This document shows positions 26,899 through 33,002 of a stretch of 33,120 nucleotides of DNA, one piece after another. Every line of letters begins with the position of its first letter. The stretch's first letter is position 1. The stretch spans positions 1 through 33,120 of the forward strand of contig JAODNN010000038.1 in the NCBI GenBank assembly GCA_025465355.1, read 5' to 3'. The stretch comes from Blastococcus sp. (lineage in GTDB: Bacteria; Actinomycetota; Actinomycetes; Mycobacteriales; Geodermatophilaceae). The notes under the pieces are model-generated. The model was not told where the DNA came from and ran no database searches. It saw only the letters and a list, made by a program, of their open reading frames with translations. Position numbers and translations under genes: made by a program.

Positions 26899-27425
26899 CG
26901 GCTGCCCTTCGAGGAGACGGTGACGCGGGAGCGAAGGGAATCGGCCAGATCGAGCTCGCCGAGCCGCTCGGAGATGACGTCGGCGATCCGGGTGGACAAG
27001 TCCCCGGGATCGCGCAGCCCGGTAGCTGCTATCACCTTCACTCTGCGGCGCCGGGCCTTGGCTCGCGCGGACCTCACGCCATCGACCCGGCCGGCCTCGA
27101 TGGACAGGGCCCGCTCCAGCCCGGAGCGGGACGCGGTCACCGCGACGCCGTCGGTGCGGCCAGGCAGGCGCAGCGCACCCGGCCGGCCGCGCCGCAGCGC
27201 GCAGAACAGGAAGACCAGCCCCAGCAGGATCAACCCCACGCACACTGCGCGCACGATCCCGGTATTGAAACTCTGCATCCGCAGCCAGGCGGCCCACCGC
27301 GAGGCGGGGACGAGGAAAGGTGGTCGCTGCAGCTGCACGAGCACGATGTCGAGGGCCGCGAGCAGCCCGCCGAGGAACAGTGCGAGCGCCAGCAGCGTGG
27401 CCAGGACGCGGTTGATCACCTGCAC
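26895..27425 (-). CDS. DUF6286-type membrane protein of the Asp23 operon
   Basis: A 176-residue membrane protein with two N-terminal hydrophobic segments, RVLATLLALALFLGGLLAALDIVLV and VRAVCVGLILLGLVFLFCALRRG. A cytoplasmic alpha/beta domain follows: TDGVAVTASRSGLERALSIEAGRVDGV and VKVIAATGLRDPGDLSTRIADVISERLGEL, ending TVSSKGSR. The topology is that of the AmaP paralogue found next to it in actinobacterial Asp23 operons. GTG 27425 has GAGGAG six bases upstream; the frame is open further but that part lies antisense-like over the Asp23 gene. It overlaps amaP by four bases. Confidence 0.78.
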   Translation of the reverse strand: MQVINRVLATLLALALFLGGLLAALDIVLVQLQRPPFLVPASRWAAWLRMQSFNTGIVRAVCVGLILLGLVFLFCALRRGRPGALRLPGRTDGVAVTASRSGLERALSIEAGRVDGVRSARAKARRRRVKVIAATGLRDPGDLSTRIADVISERLGELDLADSLRSRVTVSSKGSR

Positions 27426-27435
27426 GGGGAACTCC

Positions 27436-27873
27436 TCACTGGACGCGACGGGAAGGGGTCGGGGGGGTGGCGAAGCTGACGACCTCGAGGTCGACCTGGG
27501 CCACCTGCACGCCCGCCATGCGGTCGACGTCCTCGCGGATGGCGGCGCGCAGCCGATCGGCAACGACGTGGACGGAGTTCGGCCAGGCGATCGTGACCGT
27601 CGCCCGCACCGTTGCTGCGTGTCCGTCCACCCGCGCGGTGACAGCAGCCTCGGTGTCCGGACGCGCCTCGCCGATCTTGACACCGAGCAACCGGCGGGGG
27701 GCCGCGCCGGCGCCGTCCACACGGGTGACGGCGTAGCCCGCGACCCGCTCGACCACTTTCTCCGCCACGGTCAGCGTGCCGCGCTCCTCGGGGTCGGGCA
27801 GCGCCGTGGCACCTCCGGAGGAGAGCGGAGCGGCGTGCCGGACCGACTCGGCGGTGTCGAGGTCCGCGGTCAC
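27436..27873 (-). CDS. Asp23/Gls24 family envelope stress protein (second copy)
   Basis: A 145-residue Asp23/Gls24 protein. After a 30-residue linker, GTLTVAEKVVERVAGYAVTRVDGA begins the domain, LLGVKIGEARPDTEAAVTARVDGHAATVRATVTIAWPNSVHVVADRLRAAIREDVDRMAGVQVAQVDLEVVSF completes it. Asp23 proteins form large membrane-associated assemblies under envelope stress. GTG 27873 overlaps the stop of the DUF2273 gene (GTGA). It is one of two full Asp23-type proteins in the operon, and differs from the other in having a Pro-containing C-terminus. Confidence 0.85.
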   Translation of the reverse strand: MTADLDTAESVRHAAPLSSGGATALPDPEERGTLTVAEKVVERVAGYAVTRVDGAGAAPRRLLGVKIGEARPDTEAAVTARVDGHAATVRATVTIAWPNSVHVVADRLRAAIREDVDRMAGVQVAQVDLEVVSFATPPTPSRRVQ

Positions 27874-28058
27874 TGCGAGCCACGGCGGGAGCCGCCGCCC
27901 AAGTACGGGGTCAGGTCCAGCTGGCCGGATATGGCCTTGCCGACCAGGAAACCGGCGGCACCGAGCGCGGCGACGCCGAGGAAGGCGCCGAAGCCACCCA
28001 CCACCCAGGTGATGCCGAGCAGCAAGCCGGTGAACAGACCCACCACGGTGGGGGGCAT
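27870..28058 (-). CDS. Small DUF2273-like membrane protein
   Basis: A 62-residue protein with two hydrophobic segments, TVVGLFTGLLLGITWVVGGFGAFLGVAALGAAGFLVGKAI, then SGQLDLTPYLGG and a basic end. The GFLVGKxxxG.LDLTPYLGG pattern is the DUF2273/small integral membrane protein found in Asp23 operons, where it likely places Asp23 near the membrane. GGAGG precedes the ATG by about six bases. Overlaps the next gene by four bases. Confidence 0.82.
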   Translation of the reverse strand: MPPTVVGLFTGLLLGITWVVGGFGAFLGVAALGAAGFLVGKAISGQLDLTPYLGGGSRRGSQ

Positions 28059-28089
28059 GGCAACCTCCGGAAGAGGACGGACGGACGGG

Positions 28090-28353
28090 TCAAAGGACGC
28101 GGGGCGGGGCGGGATGTCGCCAGCGCCGAAGCCGGATGCGGCAATAGGCGGGGATTCGGGCAAGGCCACGGGGCCGGCGGATGAAGCGGACCTCGTCCGC
28201 GGCCGGCGGAGAGGCTGGGAACGAGGTCGGACCGCGCCGGCAGGAGCGGACCACCCGGATGAACTCCTCCGGATCGCCGCCCAGGTCGGGGTGGGTCCGG
28301 CGCAGCGCCTCGCGGCGTTGCCGCCGCGCCTCCCGGTCGGCCGGCCGGTCCAC
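28090..28353 (-). CDS. Short protein with J-domain HPD motif
   Basis: An 87-residue protein. The N-terminal part reads REARRQRREALRRTHPDLGGDPEEFIRVVRS, which has the helix II, HPD turn and helix III layout of a DnaJ J-domain (RxxxLxxxHPDxGGDxxxF). Helix I is not evident and the C-terminal part is basic (RPRGLARIPAYCRIRLRRW) with no other known domain. J-domains stimulate the ATPase of DnaK. GTG 28353 starts three bases after the stop of the upstream gene; no other start is better. The placement inside the Asp23 operon is notable, and whether this is a working co-chaperone is uncertain. Confidence 0.65.
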   Translation of the reverse strand: MDRPADREARRQRREALRRTHPDLGGDPEEFIRVVRSCRRGPTSFPASPPAADEVRFIRRPRGLARIPAYCRIRLRRWRHPAPPRVL

Positions 28354-28356
28354 CGG

Positions 28357-28716
28357 TCACCGACCTGGGTCGGCGGAGGGCAGGGCCAGGGTCTCTTCGC
28401 CGGGAAGGCGGATGTCGGCCACGTGGATGTCGACCCGGCGTCCACCGGCGAGCGGGGTCACCGCCGCACGCACCTGGTCGGCGAGCGCTATCAGCGGGAC
28501 CCCCCAAGCGGCGACCACGCTGAGCAGCACGCGGTCCTCCTCGAGCCGGACGCCCTCGACCCGGCGTCCCGGCAGAAAGGTCGCCACCTGTACTGGCCCG
28601 CCGCCATAGAGGTCTGCGACGGCGGGGCAGCGGCGTGCCGCGGAGGCGATGGCGTCCGCGGCTGCGCCGATGTCCGCGCCGGGCCCCGGAGCCGCGGCTG
28701 GAACCAGCCGGGTCAC
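28357..28716 (-). CDS. Asp23-like protein of the envelope operon
   Basis: A 119-residue protein with an Asp23-like core in the expected order, though shorter and more divergent: ADAIASAARRCPAVADLYGGGPVQVATFLPGRRVEGVRLEEDRVLLSVVAAWGVPLIALADQVRAAVTPLAGGRRVDIHVADIRLP. The final DIHVADIRLP resembles the terminal VNDIHLP of the neighbouring Asp23. GTG 28716 overlaps the stop of the upstream Asp23 gene, so it is translated in the same operon. No named subfamily recognised. Confidence 0.7.
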   Translation of the reverse strand: MTRLVPAAAPGPGADIGAAADAIASAARRCPAVADLYGGGPVQVATFLPGRRVEGVRLEEDRVLLSVVAAWGVPLIALADQVRAAVTPLAGGRRVDIHVADIRLPGEETLALPSADPGR

Positions 28717-29198
28717 TGGACCCGGGCCGGCTCCTGCTGCTGGCCGGAGTCGTCGCTGGGCAGGTGGATGTCATTGACGGCGATGTTGACCTCGGTGACC
28801 TGAAGCCCGGTCATGCCCTCGATGGTGGAGATGACGCTGCGCCGGATGGACCGGGCGACCTCCGCGATCGGCGCGCCGTACTCCGTGACGACGTCGAGGT
28901 CGACAGCCGCCTGCTTCTCCCCGACCTCCACCGCCACGCCCTGGCCGACCGACTGGGAGGCGCCGGGAATGCGATTTGCCAGTGCACCGAAGGCACGCGC
29001 CGCGCCGCCGCCGAGCGCGTACACCCCGGCCACCTCGCGGGCAGCCAGCGCGGCGATCTTCTGCACGACGCCGTCGGCGATCGTGGTATTGCCCTGCGAG
29101 GTCTGCAGCGTCGACGGGCTGGCTGGGGCCACCGTGCTCGACGACGAAGAGTCTGCCGGCGAGGTGCTGGAGGGGGAGCTGGCGCCGGGCTGGGTCAT
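28713..29198 (-). CDS. Asp23/Gls24 family envelope stress protein (first copy)
   Basis: A 161-residue Asp23/Gls24 protein, the first gene of the operon. A Ser/Thr/Pro-rich tail of about 35 residues precedes GNTTIADGVVQKIAALAAREVAGVYALGGG, then GVAVEVGEKQAAVDLDVVTEYGAPIAEVARSIRRSVISTIEGMTGLQVTEVNIAVNDIHLP, the complete Asp23 signature (AAReVaGVyalgg, VDLdvvveyG, tGLeVtEVNI.V.DI). GGGAGG lies before the ATG at 29198. Its promoter must be in the 195-base gap to 29393, which has an AT-rich patch at 29291-29322 unlike the surrounding sequence. Confidence 0.92.
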   Translation of the reverse strand: MTQPGASSPSSTSPADSSSSSTVAPASPSTLQTSQGNTTIADGVVQKIAALAAREVAGVYALGGGAARAFGALANRIPGASQSVGQGVAVEVGEKQAAVDLDVVTEYGAPIAEVARSIRRSVISTIEGMTGLQVTEVNIAVNDIHLPSDDSGQQQEPARVQ

Positions 29199-29282
29199 GA
29201 GGTTCCTCCCGAGAGGGTGCGGGGTACCGCGGATCTTGAAGGAGTGAGATCGGAGATGCTCGACGTGCGGCGACCCTTGCCA

Positions 29283-29322
29283 ATCCTCCACCTAATTGGA
29301 CACCACACAACGGAAATGGTTA
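29283..29322. promoter_or_regulatory. AT-rich intergenic patch, probable promoter area
   Basis: Between the divergent Asp23 operon and the sigma/Asp23 chimera, a short run with AATTGG and GGAAATGGTTACC is markedly AT-rich against the GC-rich surroundings. It is the likely promoter region for one or both sides. No specific sigma-factor consensus could be assigned. Confidence 0.35.
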
Positions 29323-29393
29323 CCGGCCGCGTGACGAGCTCGGTGGGCTCCCGCTCACAGCGACCCCGCTGGTGACCGCGGTGGAGGTGGCCA

Positions 29394-29636
29394 GTGGACC
29401 CGGGGGAGCAGTACCTGACCGAGCGCGCCGCCGGGCGCGACGAGCAGGCTTTCGCTGAGCTGGTACGCCGTCATCAAGACCAGCTGTACCGGGTGGCGCT
29501 GCGGATGACCGATGACCCAGGCGCGCTGATCGACCTGCGTCGGCGGATCGGCACCGATCTGCACCGCCACACGGGCCTGACCAGCGGCACCATCGACGTC
29601 AACGTGATCGACGTGCACCCGCCCCACGGAACCTGA
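29394..29636 (+). pseudogene. Chimera of ECF sigma N-terminus and Asp23 C-terminus
   Basis: An 80-codon ORF with two unrelated halves. Residues 1-43 (DPGEQYLTERAAGRDEQAF, AELVRRHQDQLYRVALRMTDDPG) match region 2.1 of ECF sigma factors. From about residue 44, ALIDLRRRIGTDLHRHTGLTSGTIDVNVIDVHPP resembles the end of an Asp23 protein, compare TGLQVTEVNIAVNDIHLP in the nearby gene. Most of the sigma factor and most of the Asp23 gene are missing, so an in-frame deletion joining two neighbouring genes is the simplest reading. The ribosome binding site GGAGGT six bases before GTG 29394 is intact, so it could still be translated. Confidence 0.75.
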
Positions 29637-29745
29637 CAGTTCGCCAGGGCCTTCCCGCTGGTGGGTCATCGAGTTGGCGCGCCAGCCTCGTCGGCGCTTT
29701 GCCGCTCACCGAGCACCAGGTCCGGCCGATCCGGCGTTCGATCGC

Positions 29746-29765
29746 GGTGCTGACCAGCACCTTTT
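29746..29765 (+). terminator. Rho-independent terminator-like hairpin
   Basis: GGTGCT (29746-29751), loop GACC, AGCACC (29756-29761), then TTTT. It lies downstream of the chimeric ORF and directly after the 3' end of the tRNA gene. The T-run suits plus-strand transcription. Confidence 0.55.
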
Positions 29766-29768
29766 CGG

Positions 29769-29841
29769 TGCCCCCGGCAGGATTCGAACCTGCGACACAC
29801 GGTTTAGGAAACCGATGCTCTATCCCCTGAGCTACGGGGGC
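29769..29841 (-). tRNA. tRNA-Arg (anticodon CCU)
   Basis: A 73-base cloverleaf on the minus strand, 5' GCCCCCG acceptor arm paired with CGGGGGC, D-arm GCTC..GAGC, anticodon loop TTCCTAA (CCU, decoding AGG), T-arm GCAGG-TTCGAAT-CCTGC and discriminator A. The outer pair of the anticodon stem is T-T. The CCA end is not encoded (the genomic bases after the discriminator are CCG). No integrated element lies at this tRNA in the visible sequence. Confidence 0.92.
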
Positions 29842-29939
29842 TCGTCGGCTCAGCCGATGGGGGCGTACGCGCAGAGATTAGCTGGCGACGCTGCTCCGCT
29901 GCCGCGCGCTGCTCGACGCGCAGTCGACCGACGGCGAAC

Positions 29940-29951
29940 TAGCGTTCGGGC
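29940..29951 (+). promoter_or_regulatory. Leaderless-type -10 before the small membrane protein
   Basis: TAGCGT at 29940-29945 followed by six bases and ATG 29952, a clean TANNNT-N6-start arrangement with no ribosome binding site. Confidence 0.55.
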
Positions 29952-30323
29952 ATGGTGATCGGACTGGCCGAACTCGCGGTCCTGGCACTGGCCCTCGGCC
30001 TGATAGCTGCGGTCGTCTGGGGCGTCTGGCGAGTGCTGCAGGCGAGCTTCTCGCCGGACCGGTTGCCCGCCCGGCAGCGCGCGGAGCTGGCCATGGCGAT
30101 CGAGCAGGCGCGCTGGACTCCGGCGCACGACGAGATCGACGGCGTCACGCGGGTGCTGGTCCGGCGGTCCTACACCGGGCTGGACGGTCGACCGGCGGTG
30201 CTGGAGGAGCGGGTCATCGAGACCTTCCCCGCCACGGATCCGGCGTGGGAGGCGCTGTTCACCGAGGCGATGTCGAAGGCCCGGTTCCGCTGTCAGTACC
30301 TGAACACGGAGGAGTCGCCGTAG
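29952..30323 (+). CDS. Uncharacterised single-span membrane protein
   Basis: A 123-residue protein: residues 1-30 (GLAELAVLALALGLIAAVVWGVWRVLQ) form one membrane helix, followed by a soluble domain with RAELAMAIEQARWTPAHDEIDGVTRVLVRRSYTG, LEERVIETFPATDPAWEALFTEAMSKARFRCQYLN. No family is recognised. The soluble part has a compact alpha/beta look. The ATG is preceded by a leaderless promoter, so the start is fairly secure. It is followed by the sirtuin gene after 45 bases. Confidence 0.65.
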   Translation: MVIGLAELAVLALALGLIAAVVWGVWRVLQASFSPDRLPARQRAELAMAIEQARWTPAHDEIDGVTRVLVRRSYTGLDGRPAVLEERVIETFPATDPAWEALFTEAMSKARFRCQYLNTEESP

Positions 30324-30356
30324 GGGTGGGTAGCGGCGCGAGCGCCGTCAGCAGGG

Positions 30357-30368
30357 GACGATGGCCGG
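30357..30368 (+). promoter_or_regulatory. Putative -10 element for the leaderless sirtuin gene
   Basis: GACGAT at 30357-30362 with six bases to GTG 30369; no ribosome binding site. Same geometry as ppc and pdxH. Confidence 0.35.
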
Positions 30369-31247
30369 GTGACCGCCGCACCGAGCACTCTCCCGGAGGC
30401 CCAGGCGGCCGTTGCCTCGCCCGATGCCCTGGTGGATCTGGTGGCCGGCGGGGACGTCGTCGTCCTGTCCGGGGCGGGGCTCTCGACCGACTCGGGCATC
30501 CCCGACTACCGGGGCGCCACCGGCAGCCTGCGCCGCCACACTCCGATGACCTACCAGGCCTTCGTCCGCGATCCGCGGGCCCGGCACCGCTACTGGGCGC
30601 GCAGCTTCGTGGGCTGGCGGCAGATCCGGTCCGCCCGGCCCAATGCGGGACATCGCGCGGTCGCTGACCTGCAGGCTGCGGGACTGCTGCGCGGGGTGAT
30701 CACCCAGAACGTCGACGGCCTGCACCAGGCCGGTGGCGCGCGCGACGTCGTCGAACTGCACGGCGGGCTGGACCGGACGGTCTGCCTGGGCTGCGGGGAC
30801 GTCGCCTCGCGGGCTGCTCTCGACGAGCGGCTGCGCGCGGTCAACCCGTCGTTCGGTCCCCACGCCGACGACGTGAACCCGGACGGCGACGTGGAGCTCC
30901 CGGACGACGTGCTCGACGGGTTCGTGATGGTCGACTGCCTGGCCTGCGGCGGCGGCCCGCTCAAGCCCGACGTCGTCTTCTTCGGCGAGACCGTGCCCCG
31001 TGACCGGGTCGACCGCTGCTTCGCCCTGGTGGAGGACGCCCGCAGCCTGCTCGTCCTGGGCTCCTCCCTCACGGTCATGAGCGGCTACCGGTTCGTGCTG
31101 CGGGCAGCCAAGCGCGGCATCCCGGTCGCCAACGTGACCGTGGGGCCGACCCGCGGGGACGCGAAGGCCGACGTTCGGGTGGACGCCCCGCTCGGCGCGG
31201 TGCTGCCCGATCTCGTCCGCCGGCTGGCCGCTCCGCGGCTCGGCTGA
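30369..31247 (+). CDS. Sir2-family NAD-dependent protein deacylase
   Basis: A 292-residue sirtuin that removes acyl groups from lysines using NAD. The NAD site is VVLSGAGLSTDSGIPDYRGATG, followed by TQNVDGLHQAGGARDVVELHGGLDR with the catalytic His, then the zinc-binding pairs CLGCG and CLACGG, and PLKPDVVFFGETVPRDRV and LGSSLTVMSGYRFV. All core residues are present. The GxGLSTDSGIPDYRG and CLGC/CLAC spacing fit class II-like actinobacterial sirtuins. The GTG has a leaderless-type -10 six bases before it. It is followed after seven bases by a DNA-binding-like two-domain gene, likely co-transcribed. Confidence 0.93.
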   Translation: MTAAPSTLPEAQAAVASPDALVDLVAGGDVVVLSGAGLSTDSGIPDYRGATGSLRRHTPMTYQAFVRDPRARHRYWARSFVGWRQIRSARPNAGHRAVADLQAAGLLRGVITQNVDGLHQAGGARDVVELHGGLDRTVCLGCGDVASRAALDERLRAVNPSFGPHADDVNPDGDVELPDDVLDGFVMVDCLACGGGPLKPDVVFFGETVPRDRVDRCFALVEDARSLLVLGSSLTVMSGYRFVLRAAKRGIPVANVTVGPTRGDAKADVRVDAPLGAVLPDLVRRLAAPRLG

Positions 31248-31254
31248 GCCGGGG

Positions 31255-32169
31255 ATGCAGACCTTCCTGCCCGTCCCGGACTTCGAGGACGGCGCCCGGC
31301 TGCTGGACTCCCCGCGCCTGGGCAAGCAGCGGGTGGAGACCCTGCAGATCCTGCGGGCCCTCGAACTGCCGGACTACGGGTGGGCGAACCATCCCGCGGT
31401 CCTGATGTGGCGGGGCCGGACGCCGGCGCTCGTGGCCTACGGGCTGGCGATGGTCCGGGTGTGGCGTGAGCGTGGCTTCGCCGACACCACGGCGAGCCTG
31501 ATCGCCGAGTTCGCGCCGGAGGTGGTCGGCGTGCCGCAGGCCGAGCTGGCCGCGGCCGGGCTGCTGCCGTCCTGGGTGGGCGACGAGGCGTTGCACAGGT
31601 CGCACCGGTCCAACCTGATCGCCAAGGACGCCGGGTTCTACCGGCCGCGTTTCACCGAACTGTTCGGGGCGGAGCCCCATGACCTGCCCTACGTCTGGCC
31701 GGCGCCGGACGACGTGCCGCCCGCCGCGCCGCCGGAGGGGGTGCGGGTGTGGGTGGCACGGCCCGGGTCGCCCGCCGAGCTGGGCGCCTGCCTGGCGTCG
31801 GGCGTCGTCGGGTTGGGCACCCAGTCCGGGGTGGACGTCGACGCGACCGGCCTGAGCCCTGCCGAGCTGCGGGCGCTCGCATTCGAGCTGTCCGGCCGGC
31901 GTCCGGCGAAGAGCCTGCGGCAGTTGTCCGCGTTCCTCGACGAGCTGCGGCCCGGCGACCGGGTCGCGATGCCCGTCGAGGGTGGTGCCGCGCTGCTGCT
32001 GGGTGAGGTCGCGGGGGAGTACGCGTTCGCGGGGCGTGAGCTGCTGCCGCACCGCCGTCCGGCCCGCTGGGACCGTGTGGTGCCCCGCTCGGCGGCCCGC
32101 CCTCCGGCGTCCCTGCAGGACCCGCGCGCGCTGTTCTCGGTGACGCTGGATCCGGCGGCGCTCGACTAG
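31255..32169 (+). CDS. MSMEG_6728-like protein with C-terminal EVE/PUA-like domain
   Basis: A 304-residue protein with two parts. Residues 1-160 match the MSMEG_6728 group, which resembles pyrimidine-dimer DNA glycosylases: MQTFLPVPDFEDGARLLDSPRLGKQRVETLQILRAL, YGWANHPAVLMWRGR, LHRSHRSNLIAKDAGFYRPRF and DLPYVWP. After a Pro/Ala linker, residues 175-304 look like the EVE/PUA-type domain found before Mrr-like nucleases: VRVWVARPGSPAELGACLASGVVGLGT, LRQLSAFLDELRPGDRVAMPVEGGAALLLGEVAGEYAF, and HRRPARWDRVVPR. Such domains bind modified bases in some systems; both assignments are from memory. It starts eight bases after the sirtuin stop and is probably in the same operon. Confidence 0.7.
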   Translation: MQTFLPVPDFEDGARLLDSPRLGKQRVETLQILRALELPDYGWANHPAVLMWRGRTPALVAYGLAMVRVWRERGFADTTASLIAEFAPEVVGVPQAELAAAGLLPSWVGDEALHRSHRSNLIAKDAGFYRPRFTELFGAEPHDLPYVWPAPDDVPPAAPPEGVRVWVARPGSPAELGACLASGVVGLGTQSGVDVDATGLSPAELRALAFELSGRRPAKSLRQLSAFLDELRPGDRVAMPVEGGAALLLGEVAGEYAFAGRELLPHRRPARWDRVVPRSAARPPASLQDPRALFSVTLDPAALD

Positions 32170-32588
32170 CTGCTCGCGGGCAGGGGCACGTTCTGCAGGC
32201 GCACCTGACCGCGGGCCACGAGCTTGCCGTCGTCCGCCCGGGTCAGGGTCACCTGCCAGAGCTGCTGCGTCCGCCCCTGCTGCACTGGTTCGGCGACGAC
32301 GTCCAGCCGGCCGGTGGTCATGCTGCGCAGGAAGTCGGTGTTGTTGTTGACGCCGACGGCGAACTGACCCCGGCCGACCACCGCCGCGCTGGCGCCGATG
32401 CTGGCCGCCGACTCGATGACCGTGCAGTACACGCCACCATGGACGACGCCCCACGGCGTGTGCTGATCGGGGCCGAGTTCCACCACGCCGGTCACCCGGG
32501 TCCCGGTCATCTCGCTCGGCACGAATCCGGAGGCGGCGGTGAACCGGTTCGACGACGCGAGGTCGACGTCCGGCAGGTTCTCGCTCAT
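32166..32588 (-). CDS. PaaI-type hotdog-fold thioesterase
   Basis: A 140-residue hotdog-fold acyl-CoA thioesterase. The core reads GVVELGPDQHTPWGVVHGGVYCTVIESAASIGA with the HGG motif and catalytic acidic Glu, then FAVGVNNNTDFLRSMTTGRLDVVAEPVQQGRTQQLWQVTLTRADDGKLVARGQVRLQNVPL, the standard order. The natural substrate is unknown. ATG 32588 overlaps the stop of the VOC remnant by four bases (ATGA), so the two were once an operon; GTG 32597, three codons upstream, is also possible. Confidence 0.85.
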   Translation of the reverse strand: MSENLPDVDLASSNRFTAASGFVPSEMTGTRVTGVVELGPDQHTPWGVVHGGVYCTVIESAASIGASAAVVGRGQFAVGVNNNTDFLRSMTTGRLDVVAEPVQQGRTQQLWQVTLTRADDGKLVARGQVRLQNVPLPASS

Positions 32589-32737
32589 ACGTCCCACACC
32601 AGGCAGAAGGGGTGGCCGACCGGGTCGGCGTAGACGCGGAAGTCGCCGCCGCCACCGGGGAGCCGCCGGGCGCCGAGCTCGAGCACCTTGGGCTCGGCCT
32701 CGTCGACGTCGGCCACCCGGATGTCGAGATGGAACAT
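32585..32737 (-). pseudogene. 3' remnant of a VOC/glyoxalase-family gene
   Basis: On the minus strand, 50 codons from 32737 to the TGA at 32585 read FHLDIRVADVDEAEPKVLELGARRL, then GDFRVYADPVGHPFCLVWDV. This is the C-terminal half of a vicinal-oxygen-chelate domain (family members are about 120 residues, ending RVYADPxGHPFCLV). An in-frame stop lies nine codons upstream (32762-32764) and no VOC-like N-terminal half is found before it. The matching sequence stops at about 32740, which is where the foreign-looking sequence begins. GGGAGG before ATG 32737 could allow translation of the remnant. Confidence 0.75.
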
Positions 32738-32804
32738 GTGTTTCCTCCCTATTTGCGCAGGTCAGATGTGCTCGGCCTGCTCCGATGGCACGGTGATGGC
32801 ACAG

Positions 32805-33002
32805 CTAGTCGTCATCATCGGGAACGTTGACGTACGCCGGGAGAGTAAGAAGCCACGCCAGCGCCTTCCCCTGGGGGTGCGCCGCGAGAGCTGCTTGGTC
32901 GCTCTCGGTAGGGGAGTCGAGCAGCCGGAGGATGAGGTGCCGCGTCGGCCGATCCAACGCCCTGAACGTCTCCAGATCGATGCCGCGCATCTCCCAGGTC
33001 AC
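32805..33002 (-). CDS. Small orphan protein next to a recombinase gene
   Basis: A 65-residue acidic-tailed protein: TWEMRGIDLETFRALDRPTRHLILRLLDSPTESDQAALAAHPQGKALAWLLTLPAYVNVPDDDD. GTG 33002 overlaps the stop of the upstream recombinase gene (GTGA), so it is coupled to it. The first half is helical with a DRPTRHLILRLL segment; no domain recognised. Base composition is less GC-rich than the local average. Such small genes often accompany integrases in integrative elements. Confidence 0.6.
   Translation of the reverse strand: MTWEMRGIDLETFRALDRPTRHLILRLLDSPTESDQAALAAHPQGKALAWLLTLPAYVNVPDDDD

Noticed and set aside
29769-29841. tRNA-Arg as the attachment site of the element
   Set aside because: The integrase is about 3 kb away with ordinary conserved genes in between, and no truncated tRNA copy is seen at 32.7 kb.
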